Positions 36,119 through 45,815 are shown, counted from the first letter of the stretch. The stretch is DNA of 64,000 bases from Microvirga roseola (GCF_020866965.1 NZ_JAJATX010000007.1:62001-126000), one strand, 5' to 3'. Numbers and translations are program-made. Notes: generated by a model from the sequence alone, not told the origin.

Positions 36119-37843
36119 GTGGCGCCATTTCCATTGAAAGCAACAGCAGCAGCCCCTCCCCTTTTCCGCCTTCCCGGCCGGCGCAGGACGCGGCGGTTGC
36201 CCTGGTGGCTAATGGCCGCCGTGGGGACGGTCGGGCTGCTGGTTCTGCTGCCCCTCGCTTCGCTCCTCGGCATCGCGGCGGAGGGCGATGCGGAGATCTG
36301 GCCGCATCTCATCGCCAATGTCCTGCCGGCGAGCATCATCGACACGCTGGCGCTCCTGACGGGTGTCGCCGTCTTTGCAGGCTCCATGGGAATCGCGACG
36401 GCGTGGCTCGTCACGGCGCACCGATTTCCCGGTCGCGACATCCTCGTCTGGCTGCTTCCGCTGCCGCTCGCCGTGCCGACCTACATCACGGCGTACATCT
36501 ATGTCGAAGTCTTCGATTCCGCGGGCCTCGTGCAGATGGCCCTGCGTGAGGCGATGGGCTGGACCTCCCGCTCCGATTACTGGTTTCCCGAGATCCGCTC
36601 GCTTCCGGGCTGCATCCTGGTGATGTCGGCCGTCCTGTATCCTTACGTCTATATCGCGGCACGGGCGATGTTCCTGACCCAGAGCGCCAGCCTGATGGAG
36701 GCGGCGCGCACTCTCGGGGCCGGTCGCTTCAAGCTCTTTCGAGTCATCGCGATCCCCCTTGCCCGCCCGGCCCTTGCGGTGGGGCTGTCGCTTGCCCTCC
36801 TCGAGGCCCTCAACGACATCGGTGCGAGCGAATTTCTCGGCGTGCGCACGCTGACGGTTTCGGTCTACACCACCTGGCTCAACCGTGGCAGCCTCGCAGG
36901 AGCGGCGCAGATCGCCTGCGTGATGCTCGCCTTCGTGGTGGCGCTGATCCTTATCGAGCGCCACGGCCGGCGCGACAGGCGCTACACGCTTTCCACCAAG
37001 CGGCCGCGGATCGTGCAGCCGGTCCCCCTTTCCGGCCGCCAGGCATGGATTGCGACAACCCTCTGCGCCCTCCCCGTGACCTTGGGCTTCATCCTGCCAA
37101 CTGCGTTCCTGCTGCGGGAGACCTTGCGCGGCGGACTCACCCGCCAGTTGGACGCGGCCTTCCTGTCCCACCTGACGACCACCATCGGCCTTTCAGCCGC
37201 GGCAACATTGGCCGCCCTCGCTCTCGCCATCATGCTGGTCTCGGCCGCGCGGCTCGCGAGGACCTCCCTCACCCGAGGCTCGCTCTTCCTGGCGGGCCTG
37301 GGGTATGCGGTTCCGGGCACCGTTCTGGCCCTGGGGCTCATGACGCCCCTGATCGCCTTCGACACCCTGATCGGCAATCTCTGGCGGAGTCTCACGGGCG
37401 AGCGCATCGGGCTGCTCCTGATGGGCGCGGCGGGCGGGATCATCATCGCCTACGTGATCCGGTTCCTGCCAATCGCCACCGGCTCTCTTTCCGCCGGCAT
37501 GGACCGGGTTTCCCCAGGGCTCGAGGATGCGGCCCGCACTCTCGGCGCCTCCCGGAAGGACCTCGTCCGAAGGATCCAGCTGCCGCTCATGCGGCCTGCT
37601 TTGGCGAGTGCAGCGCTCCTCGTCTTCGTGGACTGCATCAAGGAGCTGCCGGCGACGCTGCTGCTGCGGCCCCTCAACACCGAAACCCTGGCGACGCTCG
37701 TCTATGGCTATGCCGCGCGGGGCACATTCGAGAACGGCTCGCTGGCCGCCCTCGTCATCGTCCTGGTCGGGCTCGTTCCCGTCACCCAGTTGGTGCGCGG
37801 CGCCGAGATGCGGCTGAAGGCCTCCGGCAGCGCCAGCCCATAA
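36119..37843 (+). CDS. Iron(III) ABC transporter permease (FbpB-like)
   Basis: A 574-residue fused permease with about twelve spans and two binding-protein-dependent transport domains, each with its EAA-type loop: LMEAARTLGAGRFKLFRVIA in the first half and LEDAARTLGASRKDLVRRIQ in the second. This is the form of FbpB/SfuB iron permeases. It begins at GTG 36119, with GGAGG about 14 bases before; the start is less certain. It lies 40 bases behind the binding-protein gene. The ATPase (FbpC) must be encoded elsewhere. Confidence 0.87.
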   Translation: MAPFPLKATAAAPPLFRLPGRRRTRRLPWWLMAAVGTVGLLVLLPLASLLGIAAEGDAEIWPHLIANVLPASIIDTLALLTGVAVFAGSMGIATAWLVTAHRFPGRDILVWLLPLPLAVPTYITAYIYVEVFDSAGLVQMALREAMGWTSRSDYWFPEIRSLPGCILVMSAVLYPYVYIAARAMFLTQSASLMEAARTLGAGRFKLFRVIAIPLARPALAVGLSLALLEALNDIGASEFLGVRTLTVSVYTTWLNRGSLAGAAQIACVMLAFVVALILIERHGRRDRRYTLSTKRPRIVQPVPLSGRQAWIATTLCALPVTLGFILPTAFLLRETLRGGLTRQLDAAFLSHLTTTIGLSAAATLAALALAIMLVSAARLARTSLTRGSLFLAGLGYAVPGTVLALGLMTPLIAFDTLIGNLWRSLTGERIGLLLMGAAGGIIIAYVIRFLPIATGSLSAGMDRVSPGLEDAARTLGASRKDLVRRIQLPLMRPALASAALLVFVDCIKELPATLLLRPLNTETLATLVYGYAARGTFENGSLAALVIVLVGLVPVTQLVRGAEMRLKASGSASP

Positions 37844-37849
37844 AGGAAA

Positions 37850-37872
37850 AGCGGCCCGAAGGCCGCTTCTCG
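37850..37872. terminator. Terminator between the iron permease and scoB
   Basis: AGCGGCC and GGCCGCT form a 7-bp stem with a CGAA loop. The plus-strand tail is TCTCG, and the minus-strand tail is TTTTCC. It serves both convergent genes. Confidence 0.7.
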
Positions 37873-37893
37873 TCTCATCCCGATTCTGGCCGA

Positions 37894-38574
37894 TCAAGCC
37901 GCGCTGGACTGCTTGCCGTCCAGGGCAACCTTGAACGCGGCCTGCGTCTTCGCCTTGATCTCATCGAGCGTGACGCCGTCGGCGAGCTCGATGAGGGTCA
38001 TTCCGGAGCCGCCCTTCTTGTCGATGCTGAACACACCGAGATCGGTGATCACCATGTCGACCACGCCTGCGCCGGTGAGCGGCAGCGTGCAGGCCTTCAG
38101 CAGCTTCGGATCCTCCGAGCCGTCCTTGCCCTTGGCCACGTGCTCCATGACCACGACGACGCGCTTGACGCCCGCCACGAGGTCCATGGCGCCGCCCATG
38201 CCTTTCACCATCTTGCCTGGGATCATCCAGTTGGCGAGGTCCCCGTTCTCGGCCACCTGCATGGCGCCGAGGATGGAGAGATCGATGTGGCCGCCGCGGA
38301 TCATGGCAAAGGAATCAGCAGAGGAGAAATAGCTCGTCGTCGGCAGTTCGGTGATCGTCTGCTTGCCGGCGTTGATCAGGTCGGCATCCTCCTCGCCCTC
38401 GAACGGGAATGGCCCCATGCCGAGCATGCCGTTCTCGGACTGCAGCTGAACCCGCATGCCCTTGGGGATGTAGTTCGACACCAGCGTCGGGATGCCGATG
38501 CCGAGATTCACGTAATAGCCGTCGCGCAGCTCCTTCGCCGCGCGGGCGGCCATCTGTTCACGGGTCCATGCCAT
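37894..38574 (-). CDS. scoB: 3-oxoacid CoA-transferase subunit B
   Basis: A 226-residue beta subunit of family I CoA-transferases. The catalytic glutamate lies in the SENG motif (E48 region, [14 protein letters not shown]), preceded by [11 protein letters not shown]. With subunit A it moves CoA from succinyl-CoA to a 3-oxo acid such as acetoacetate. It overlaps the scoA stop by one base, so both chains are made together. A 3-oxoadipate CoA-transferase role cannot be excluded, as the families are close. Confidence 0.88.
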   Translation of the reverse strand: MAWTREQMAARAAKELRDGYYVNLGIGIPTLVSNYIPKGMRVQLQSENGMLGMGPFPFEGEEDADLINAGKQTITELPTTSYFSSADSFAMIRGGHIDLSILGAMQVAENGDLANWMIPGKMVKGMGGAMDLVAGVKRVVVVMEHVAKGKDGSEDPKLLKACTLPLTGAGVVDMVITDLGVFSIDKKGGSGMTLIELADGVTLDEIKAKTQAAFKVALDGKQSSAA

Positions 38575-39287
38575 TAGACTGCCTCCTCCGCGCGCTTGCG
38601 GGTCGTACGCTGCTCGATGTGTTTGACCGGGTTCGGCACATGCACGAGGCGCTTCACGAAGATTCCCGGCGTGTGAATGGTGTCCGGGTCGATCTCACCG
38701 GCCGGCACCAGGTGCTCGACCTCGGCGACGGTCAGCCGCGAGGCGGAGGCCATCATCGGGTTGAAGTTGCGGGCCGTCTTCCGGTAGACGAGGTTGCCTT
38801 CCGTGTCGCCCTTCCAGGCGTGGACGATGGAAATATCGGCGAAGAGCCCCGTCTCCATGACATATTTCTCGCCGTTGAACTCGCGGACCTCCTTGCCCTC
38901 GGCGATGAGGGTGCCGACGCCGGTCTTGGTGTAGAAGGCCGGGATGCCTGCCCCGCCCGCGCGGATGCGCTCGGCCAGCGTCCCTTGCGGGTTGAACTCC
39001 AGCTCCAGCTCCCCGGAGAGATATTGCTGGGCGAAGAGCTTGTTCTCGCCCACATAGGACGAGATCATCTTCTTGATCTGCCGGGTCTCCAGCAGCCGGC
39101 CGAGACCGGCGCCGTCCACGCCCGCATTGTTGGAGATGAAGGTCAGGTCCTTCGCCCCCGAATCACGGATCGCTTCGATCAGCGCCTCCGGAATGCCGCA
39201 AAGGCCGAAGCCGCCGGCCATGATGGTCATGCCATCCTTCACCAGACCAGCCAGCGCCGAGCGCGCATCGCTGTAAACCTTATCCAT
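38574..39287 (-). CDS. scoA: 3-oxoacid CoA-transferase subunit A
   Basis: A 237-residue alpha subunit. It has the CoA-binding motif [13 protein letters not shown] and a conserved [12 protein letters not shown], followed by [20 protein letters not shown]. First gene of the scoAB pair; a dyad (39338-39353) lies 50 bases upstream and could be a regulator site. Confidence 0.88.
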   Translation of the reverse strand: MDKVYSDARSALAGLVKDGMTIMAGGFGLCGIPEALIEAIRDSGAKDLTFISNNAGVDGAGLGRLLETRQIKKMISSYVGENKLFAQQYLSGELELEFNPQGTLAERIRAGGAGIPAFYTKTGVGTLIAEGKEVREFNGEKYVMETGLFADISIVHAWKGDTEGNLVYRKTARNFNPMMASASRLTVAEVEHLVPAGEIDPDTIHTPGIFVKRLVHVPNPVKHIEQRTTRKRAEEAV

Positions 39288-39337
39288 TCAATCCTCTCCC
39301 GAGCATTCCCCGCTCTTGTAGAAGCTCTTAGAGCCGT

Positions 39338-39353
39338 TTCCACCAGGGTGGAA
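39338..39353. promoter_or_regulatory. Dyad upstream of scoAB
   Basis: TTCCACC-AG-GGTGGAA is a perfect inverted repeat 51 bases before the scoA start. A regulator operator is plausible, for example for an IclR-type protein, which often control CoA-transferase genes. No regulator gene is adjacent. Confidence 0.4.
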
Positions 39354-39577
39354 TTACCTCTTTCGTTTGGTACGCCTCCCGTTCCCGAGCGGCAACCAGA
39401 TCCGCCCCGCCCGAGCACGGTCCGGTGCGACTGAGCGCCACCCTGCAGCCCGGCCTCATTTTAGACAATCCCTTCGTGTGGATATATGGAAACGGTCCAT
39501 GGCTCAGGCCTCCCCGGACTGTCATTCTCCCACCACCGCTTGTGATGCGGGGCACAAGGTTTCATAAGCTCAAATCC

Positions 39578-41392
39578 ATGTCTCGCCGCGTCGTTTTTCT
39601 CATCGCGCTCATCTCGCTTGCCGTGCTCGGAGCGGCGGCGGCCCCCTGGACCTTGACCGGGAGTGGGCTCTCGTCGGCAGTGACCGAGCACATGAAGGAG
39701 CGCTACGGTCTCGAGCTCAAGGCCGAGGGGCGCAGCACCTTCGCCCTTCTGCCGATCCCCCGCGTCAAGTTCGAGAATGTCACCATTCGCTTCCCCGGCA
39801 AGGCTCTTGAGGCAGAGGGTGGCACCCTGCGAGGGGAGCTGCGCCTGCTGCCGATGGTCTTGGGCCGGGTCGAGCTTGCGGAAGTCTCCTTGAGTGAGGC
39901 GAACATCACGGCCTCATCGAAGGCACTTCAGGGTTTGGACTGGGCCGGGCTCGCCAAGGCCCGCCCCGACGATGCGCGCGCCCGCCGCCTCATCCTGGCC
40001 GGCGCAACGGTCCGCTGGACCGATCTGGAGGATGCAAAGCTCGACAGGGTCAACCTTGTGGTGAGCTGGGCCGATGCCGATTCACCGCTCTACGCGGTCG
40101 GCTCCGCCGTGTGGCAGAACGAAACCGTGCTGCTTGAGCAGGCCTCCCTCACCCCGAGCCTGCTCGCTTCGGACCAGATCAGTCCGGTCTCGCTGATCCT
40201 GTCGGCTCCCTCCGGCCGCATCGCCGTGACGGGCGAGGCGCAGCTCGGAGACGATCCCCGCATGACGGGAGAAAGCACAATCGAGGCCAAGTCGGTCCGG
40301 GATTTCACGCATTGGAGCGGCGTCGAGCTACCGTTCGGCTCGCTCGTCCGGGCTTTGTCGGTCGCAGGCGATTTTTCCATGCACCGCCGCCGTCTGACCT
40401 GGCCCTCCGTGGCCGTGACGCTGGGCAAGGACAAGCTTGAGGGAACGATGGCGGTCCGTTTCGAGGCGGAGCGTCCCATCATCACGGGCACGCTCGCAGC
40501 CGGCACGCTGAACCTGTCGGACCTGTTCGTGCCCTTCAAGCAGGCCCGCAACGAATCCGGCGCCTGGAGCAGCGAGACCATCGACCTTGCGCATACCACC
40601 GGCAGCAGCCTGGATCTGCGCCTGTCGGCATCGAGCGCCCAGCTCGGGCGCCTGCGCCTCGACGACATGGCGGCCAGCGTCCTCGTCCGCCCCGGCCGGA
40701 TCGAGGCGTCCATCGGACGCGCCGATTTCCACAAAGGCACCCTGAAGGGCCGCCTGTCCCTCATCGCCCAGGGCAAAAGCGTGGAGTTCAAGAGCCAGGG
40801 CACGTTCTCCGGCGTGGACGTTTCCACCTTCCTGGCCGCAATCGGCGAGCCGCGTTGGCTCACGGGCGCAGCCCAGGGCCAGTTCCAGCTTGAAGGCTCG
40901 GGCAAGACCCCTGCCGAGGTGATGCGTCATGCCCAGGGGCGCTCATCGGTCACGGTCAAGGAAGGCGAGCTTGTCGGGCTTGCTCTCGACGACGCCCTCC
41001 GGAGGGTCGAGAAGCGACCGCTCCTCGCCTCTCTCAACTGGAAGAGCGGCCGAACGGCATTCGATCAGGCTCAGGCACAACTCGTCGTGGAGAAGGGCAT
41101 CGGCAAGGTCCTGGACACCCGCCTCACGGCCCCGACCATTCAGGCCGGCCTCGACGGGCAGGTCTCACTGGTGGACCGCGCCCTCAGCCTGAAAGCGCAT
41201 GTCTCCCAGGCAGGCGCTAGCCCCGACCCCGACGTGGCCCTCGAATTCGACATCACGGGCGGATGGGACAGCGTCACCGTGATGCCGGACGTGCGCTCTC
41301 TCATCAAGCGTTCGGGAGCGGCCAAGCCTCTCTTCGGCCGCCAGCAGCTGATCCAGCCCAGCAGCCAGAACCCTCTCGCAACGGCTCAGTGA
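39578..41392 (+). CDS. AsmA family protein
   Basis: A 604-residue protein with one N-terminal span (residues 5-24, VFLIALISLAVLGAAAAPW) and a long periplasmic part. AsmA hallmarks are the start LTEHMKERYG-like segment, LLPIPRVKFENVTIRFPGK near residue 50, and the C-terminal AsmA_2 region (VKEGELVGLALDDALRRVEK). Family members are bridge-like proteins between inner and outer membrane, implicated in lipid transport. I start at ATG 39578 because the membrane span begins there. It converges on potI and overlaps it by seven bases. Confidence 0.85.
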   Translation: MSRRVVFLIALISLAVLGAAAAPWTLTGSGLSSAVTEHMKERYGLELKAEGRSTFALLPIPRVKFENVTIRFPGKALEAEGGTLRGELRLLPMVLGRVELAEVSLSEANITASSKALQGLDWAGLAKARPDDARARRLILAGATVRWTDLEDAKLDRVNLVVSWADADSPLYAVGSAVWQNETVLLEQASLTPSLLASDQISPVSLILSAPSGRIAVTGEAQLGDDPRMTGESTIEAKSVRDFTHWSGVELPFGSLVRALSVAGDFSMHRRRLTWPSVAVTLGKDKLEGTMAVRFEAERPIITGTLAAGTLNLSDLFVPFKQARNESGAWSSETIDLAHTTGSSLDLRLSASSAQLGRLRLDDMAASVLVRPGRIEASIGRADFHKGTLKGRLSLIAQGKSVEFKSQGTFSGVDVSTFLAAIGEPRWLTGAAQGQFQLEGSGKTPAEVMRHAQGRSSVTVKEGELVGLALDDALRRVEKRPLLASLNWKSGRTAFDQAQAQLVVEKGIGKVLDTRLTAPTIQAGLDGQVSLVDRALSLKAHVSQAGASPDPDVALEFDITGGWDSVTVMPDVRSLIKRSGAAKPLFGRQQLIQPSSQNPLATAQ

Positions 41393-42189
41393 GCGTTGCG
41401 GCGGGAGCGGATGACCGAGCGCTTGCTCAGGAGCGTCGCCGCAATCACGCCGAGCGTTACGATCCCGATGAGGATGGTCGAGGCTGCGTTGACCTCCGGC
41501 GATAGTCCAAGCCTCACCGCACTGTAGATCCGGATCGGCAGGGTCGTCGCACCGGGCCCCGTGTTGAAGCTCGCGATCACCAGGTCGTCGAGGGACAGGG
41601 TGAAGGCGAGCAGGAAGCCCGCCACGATGGACGGCGCGATCAGCGGCAGCGTCACCGCGAAGAAGGTGCGGAGCGGCGGTGCGCCGAGGTCCATCGCCGC
41701 TTCCTCGAGAGACCGGTCGAAAGTCACCAACCGCGCCTGCACCACCACGGTCACGAAGCACATGGTGAGCGTGGTATGCGCCAGCGTAATGGTCCAGAAT
41801 CCGCGGTCGAGCCCGATGGCGACGAAGAACAGCAGCAGCGACAGGCCTGTGATGACCTCCGGCATGACCATGGGCGCATAGACCATTCCGGTGAACAGCG
41901 TCAGGCCGGGAAAGCGCCCGTAGCGCGTCAGGGCGAGGGCAGCGAGCGTTCCGAGGATCGTTGCGACGCTGGCCGTGAGCAGCGCGATCCTGAACGTCAC
42001 CCAGGCTGCCTCCATCAGCGCCTCGTTGCGGAAGAGCATTCCGTACCAACGGGTCGAGAAGCCCCCCCAGACGGTGACGAGACGGGAGGCGTTGAAGGAA
42101 TACACCACCAGCAGGAGGATCGGCAGGTAGAGAAAGGCGAAGCCGAGCACCAGGGCCGTGACGTTGAAGGGGCTGAGGCGGCGCGTCAT
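41386..42189 (-). CDS. potI: Spermidine/putrescine-type ABC permease (PotI-like)
   Basis: A 267-residue permease with six spans, the EAA loop LEEAAMDLGAPPLRTFFAVTLPL and the PotC/PotI start FLYLPILLLVVYSFNASR. It starts at ATG 42189, overlapping the potH stop (ATGA). With PotH it forms the polyamine-type channel. It overlaps the end of the convergent asmA gene by seven bases. Confidence 0.85.
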   Translation of the reverse strand: MTRRLSPFNVTALVLGFAFLYLPILLLVVYSFNASRLVTVWGGFSTRWYGMLFRNEALMEAAWVTFRIALLTASVATILGTLAALALTRYGRFPGLTLFTGMVYAPMVMPEVITGLSLLLFFVAIGLDRGFWTITLAHTTLTMCFVTVVVQARLVTFDRSLEEAAMDLGAPPLRTFFAVTLPLIAPSIVAGFLLAFTLSLDDLVIASFNTGPGATTLPIRIYSAVRLGLSPEVNAASTILIGIVTLGVIAATLLSKRSVIRSRRNAH

Positions 42190-43091
42190 CTCACATTCTC
42201 CACCCGACGGGCCTCGGCATCGCGATAGATCACGATGGGCACGACCAGAATAATGAGTAGGACGATGGCGACCGAGGAAGCCAGCGGCCAGTCCCGGTTG
42301 GAGAAGAACTCGCTCCAGAGCTGACGGCCGATCATCAGCGTCTCCGACCCGCCGAGAAGATCCGGGATCACGAACTCGCCAACCGCCGGAATGAAACACA
42401 GAAGCGAGCCTGCGAGGATGCCCGGCATGGCGAGCGGAACGGTGATCGTCCAGAAGGAGCGCCAAGGCGTCGAGCCGAGATCGAGCGCCGCCTCGAGCAG
42501 CGTATCGTCCATCTTCTCGAGCGTCGCGTAGAGCGGCAGCACCATGAAGGGCAGATAAGCATAGACGATGCCGATGAAGACCGCCGTCTCCGTGTTGAGG
42601 ATGCCGAGAGGCTCCGAGATCAGCCCCGCTCCCATGAGGACCTGATTGAGAAAGCCGTCCGGCTTGAGGATGGCGATCCAGGCATAGATGCGGATCAGGA
42701 AGCTCGTCCAGAACGGCAGGATGACGAGGGCGACCAGCAGGGAGCGGTAGCGCTCCGGCGCGCGAGCCATGGCATAGGCGATGGGAAAGCCCACCAGAAG
42801 CAGCAGCAAGGTCGAGACAGCCGCAATCCGCACCGACGACAGCAGCGCCCGCAGGTAGAGATCGTCGCCGACCAGGAGTTCGTAATTCTCGAGATTGAGC
42901 TGCGAGAAGAAGCCGGCGATGTCACTCCAATCGAAAACCGGCCTGTAGGGCGGCTGGGCAATGGCCGGATCAGAGAGGCTGATCTTGAGGACGATCAAGA
43001 ACGGCACGAGGAACAGGAGGCAGAGCCAGAGGAAGGGCACGGCCGGTACCAGCCCTTCGCTCAGCCGGCGGGTCAACGGGCGCTTGTGCAT
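42186..43091 (-). CDS. potH: Spermidine/putrescine-type ABC permease (PotH-like)
   Basis: A 301-residue permease with six spans and the EAA loop LLEAALDLGSTPWRSFWTITVPL. PotB/PotH marks include the start FLWLCLLFLVPFLIVLKISLS. It lies three bases behind the ATPase gene and overlaps potI by four. Confidence 0.85.
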   Translation of the reverse strand: MHKRPLTRRLSEGLVPAVPFLWLCLLFLVPFLIVLKISLSDPAIAQPPYRPVFDWSDIAGFFSQLNLENYELLVGDDLYLRALLSSVRIAAVSTLLLLLVGFPIAYAMARAPERYRSLLVALVILPFWTSFLIRIYAWIAILKPDGFLNQVLMGAGLISEPLGILNTETAVFIGIVYAYLPFMVLPLYATLEKMDDTLLEAALDLGSTPWRSFWTITVPLAMPGILAGSLLCFIPAVGEFVIPDLLGGSETLMIGRQLWSEFFSNRDWPLASSVAIVLLIILVVPIVIYRDAEARRVENVR

Positions 43092-43094
43092 GGC

Positions 43095-44270
43095 TCACTC
43101 CGCCAGGATCACCGCCGCGTCGGGCGCGAAGGTGATGTAGACCTGTTCATCCCAGTCGATGGGATTCTCCACGAAGCGCGAGGCATTGGCGCGCGTCACA
43201 CGCAGGATCTCGCCGGTGGCGAGCCTGACCCTGTAGACCGTCCAGTCTCCCAGATAGCCGATATCCCACACCTCGCCGGTGAGCACATTGATCGCATCGG
43301 GCCCCGGCCACTCGCGCTGGATCACCATCTTCTCGGGCCGCACGGCGATCGCCACCGCCTGGCCGGAATGCAGGACCTCGTCGGGATCGTCGATGGTGAG
43401 CGGAACCTCCGCCGAGGGGGTCTGCACACGCCAGAGGCCGTTCTCCTGGCCGAGCACATGGCCTTCCAGGATGTTCACGTCGCCTACGAACTCGGCAATG
43501 AAGCGGGTCTTCGGCTGCTCGTAGATCTCGCCCGGGGTCGCGACCTGAACGATCCGGCCATGGTCCATCACCGCGATCCGGTCGGCCATGGTCATGGCTT
43601 CTTCCTGGTCGTGGGTGACGACGATGAAGGTCATGCCCAGATCATGCTGGATGTCCATCAGCTCGAACTGGGTCTCCTCGCGCAGCTTCTTGTCGAGGGC
43701 GCCGAGGGGCTCGTCGAGGAGGAGGACCTTCGGCTTCTTGGCAAGCGCCCGGGCAAGCGCCACACGCTGGCGCTGGCCGCCGGAAAGCTGGCTCGGGTAG
43801 CGTCTGGCGAGCTTCTCGAGCTGCACGAGACGGAGCATTTCCCCGACCCGCGCCACGATCTCACCCTTGGGCAGGCCGTCCTGCTTGAGCCCGAAGGCGA
43901 TGTTCTTCTCCACGCTCATATGCGGGAAGAGCGCATAGGATTGGAACATCATGTTCACCGGCCGGCGGTAGGGCGGCACACCGGCTAGGTTCTGCCCCGC
44001 CAGGGTGATGACGCCCTCGCTCGGGAACTCGAAACCGGCGAGCATGCGCATGAGGGTGGTCTTGCCGCAGCCGGAGGGCCCAAGCAGGCAGAAGAACTCG
44101 CCTTCGAAGATGTTCAGCGTGAGATTGTCGGCGGCGACGGCGTCACCGAAACGCTTCGTGACGTTCTCGAAGCGGATGAGAGGCTTGGCGTCGGGATCTG
44201 ACCAGGGGGCAAAGGTACGGCGCACGGCGCCGACAGAGGCGGAAGCGGAATGTCGGAGGGGAGGAGGCAA
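43095..44270 (-). CDS. potG: Spermidine/putrescine-type ABC transporter ATPase (PotG-like)
   Basis: An ATPase of about 391 residues with Walker A GPSGCGKTT, signature LSGGQRQRVALARAL, Walker B VLLLDEPLGALD and the C-terminal TOBE domain. The N-terminal RRTFAPWSDPDAKPLIRFENV resembles rhizobial PotG proteins. No ATG lies at the right place: TTG 44270 and GTG 44225 are the candidates, neither with a strong ribosome site. I list the longer one. The potF-type binding protein is missing from the cluster, so it is encoded elsewhere. Confidence 0.85.
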   Translation of the reverse strand: MPPPLRHSASASVGAVRRTFAPWSDPDAKPLIRFENVTKRFGDAVAADNLTLNIFEGEFFCLLGPSGCGKTTLMRMLAGFEFPSEGVITLAGQNLAGVPPYRRPVNMMFQSYALFPHMSVEKNIAFGLKQDGLPKGEIVARVGEMLRLVQLEKLARRYPSQLSGGQRQRVALARALAKKPKVLLLDEPLGALDKKLREETQFELMDIQHDLGMTFIVVTHDQEEAMTMADRIAVMDHGRIVQVATPGEIYEQPKTRFIAEFVGDVNILEGHVLGQENGLWRVQTPSAEVPLTIDDPDEVLHSGQAVAIAVRPEKMVIQREWPGPDAINVLTGEVWDIGYLGDWTVYRVRLATGEILRVTRANASRFVENPIDWDEQVYITFAPDAAVILAE

Positions 44271-44475
44271 GATGCGTGCACTTCGTCCTGAACGAGAAAA
44301 CCTGGCGCGCAACCTATGACGTTCGGCCCCTGAGAACAACAGGTTAAACGCGGCTTTCCCCTGACCGCCCCGACCCGAGCGTTGCCGCATAATCCGGCAC
44401 TGGATTTCCGCCGGTCCGCCCGGAACAACCACCCATTTCCATCGTTCGCCCACCAATGGCAGAAGGAGTTTCCCA

Positions 44476-44637
44476 ATGCCCGACAAACGTGACACCAAGC
44501 ACGATCCGGCTGCCAGCGGCAGCCCGAAGGCCCATTCGCCGGACAACGCCGAGAAATGGGGCGGCGGCTCGAAAGGTTCGAAAGGCGGGATTACGCCTGA
44601 CGAGCGGCGCAACCAGCAATCCAGCGCCAAATCGTAA
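44476..44637 (+). CDS. 53-residue hydrophilic protein
   Basis: ATG 44476 is preceded by AGAAGGAG eight bases upstream; TAA at 44635-44637. The product is polar and glycine/serine/lysine-rich (MPDKRDTKHDPAASGSPKAH, then KWGGGSKGSKGG), probably disordered. Strong ribosome site and the company of three further small same-strand genes support it. No family known to me; similar short polar proteins are common in stress-induced sets. Confidence 0.6.
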   Translation: MPDKRDTKHDPAASGSPKAHSPDNAEKWGGGSKGSKGGITPDERRNQQSSAKS

Positions 44638-44724
44638 AATTCAGTTTCATGCATGCTGCGCTGGCCGGGCCTGCCGATCCAGAGGGCGGCCCGGCCTGAA
44701 CGGCTCAATTTTTGGAGGTTCGTC

Positions 44725-45219
44725 ATGAGCGCGAACGGTCTCGAAGTCTTCGACAAGACGCTTCAGACGACGCATATCTGGCTCAATGAGATCATGGAAG
44801 TGACCGGTCCTGACCGGCATGTCGCCTGGCATGCCCTCGGCGCCGTGCTGCGCACGGTCCGCGACCGGATCCCACTGGACCTGTCCGCCCATCTCGGAGC
44901 GGAACTGCCCCTGCTGGTACGCGGAATCTATTACGACCAGTGGCGTCCCGCGATCCAGCCGGAGCGCTACCGCTCCCTCGACGAGTTCCTCGAGCAGGTA
45001 TCGGACAATCTCGGCATGACACGGCCCGTGGATCCTCGCACCGCGGCCTGCGCGGTCTTTGCCGTGCTGACGCGCCATCTTCCCGAGGGGCAGACCCGCA
45101 AGGTTCGCGAAGCCCTCCCCCAGGACATCCAAACCCTGTGGCACGAGAGCGCCTCGTCCGGCGACATGAACCGCGTCGAGGTGGAGGTTGACCAGAACCG
45201 GATGTCCCGCGAAGCCTGA
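44725..45219 (+). CDS. DUF2267 family protein
   Basis: A 164-residue soluble, mostly helical protein. The family pattern is visible: WHALGAVLRTVRDRIPLDLSAHLGAELPLL, then GIYYDQWRP, and a second helical repeat (RTAACAVFAVLTRHLPEGQT). I start at ATG 44725 behind TGGAGG. The function of the family is unknown. It is followed at 15 bases by another small gene. Confidence 0.82.
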   Translation: MSANGLEVFDKTLQTTHIWLNEIMEVTGPDRHVAWHALGAVLRTVRDRIPLDLSAHLGAELPLLVRGIYYDQWRPAIQPERYRSLDEFLEQVSDNLGMTRPVDPRTAACAVFAVLTRHLPEGQTRKVREALPQDIQTLWHESASSGDMNRVEVEVDQNRMSREA

Positions 45220-45234
45220 GAGAGGAGCAACAGG

Positions 45235-45516
45235 ATGAAGCCCAAGGCGGACCAGAGACACGACCTTACCGCCGGCCCGGACAAGGGGGAGCCCGGCGAG
45301 GGCCATACCCCCGTGCTCGAAACCGAGAACAGAGCCGAATGGCGCGTGAACGACGGCGGATCGTTCATCCTGCGCCTCGACCGGACCACCGGCGAGTGGT
45401 CCGGCGAGCAGCGACTGATGGATGGCGGCAGCGGTAATCCCCTGTCGCCCCAGGAGGTTTCGCTGATGGCGCGCGCTCACAACCTGCGTTTCAAGGACGG
45501 AACGAGAGCCGGGTAG
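45235..45516 (+). CDS. Small hypothetical protein
   Basis: A 93-residue hydrophilic protein, ATG 45235 behind GAGAGGAGC. It has a short beta-rich middle (NRAEWRVNDGGSFILRLD, TTGEWSGEQRLM) and ends in a helix (PQEVSLMARAHNLRF). No family recognised. Spacing suggests co-transcription with the DUF2267 gene and the next gene. Confidence 0.6.
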   Translation: MKPKADQRHDLTAGPDKGEPGEGHTPVLETENRAEWRVNDGGSFILRLDRTTGEWSGEQRLMDGGSGNPLSPQEVSLMARAHNLRFKDGTRAG

Positions 45517-45527
45517 ACGCGACAGGA

Positions 45528-45815
45528 ATGAAGGCGGAGCAGCATGCGCTCGAGGAGGATTTCTACCGGGAATGCGCCCGACTGCTCGATGCCGTGCATA
45601 CCTACCGCCCCTGGATCGGGCGTCCGCCCAACCGGTGGAACAATCGACATCCCGGAAACGGGCGCTTTCCGGGCTTCGGCACCATTCGCATGTATGGGTC
45701 CAGTCACATCCACGTTTCGCTGCGGCAGCCCGTGATCCTCAACCGGATCTGCCACTCGACGGAGGAGGTCTATGCCCTGCTGCGCAAGCTCAAGCTGAAG
45801 TCCATGGCCAACTGA
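45528..45815 (+). CDS. Small hypothetical protein
   Basis: A 95-residue protein starting at ATG 45528, 11 bases behind the previous gene. It has an N-terminal helix (EEDFYRECARLLDAVHTY), a Trp/Arg/Pro-rich middle (RPPNRWNNRHPGNGRFPG) and a C-terminal helix (EEVYALLRKLKLKSM). No signal or span. Family unknown. A terminator follows directly. Confidence 0.6.
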   Translation: MKAEQHALEEDFYRECARLLDAVHTYRPWIGRPPNRWNNRHPGNGRFPGFGTIRMYGSSHIHVSLRQPVILNRICHSTEEVYALLRKLKLKSMAN

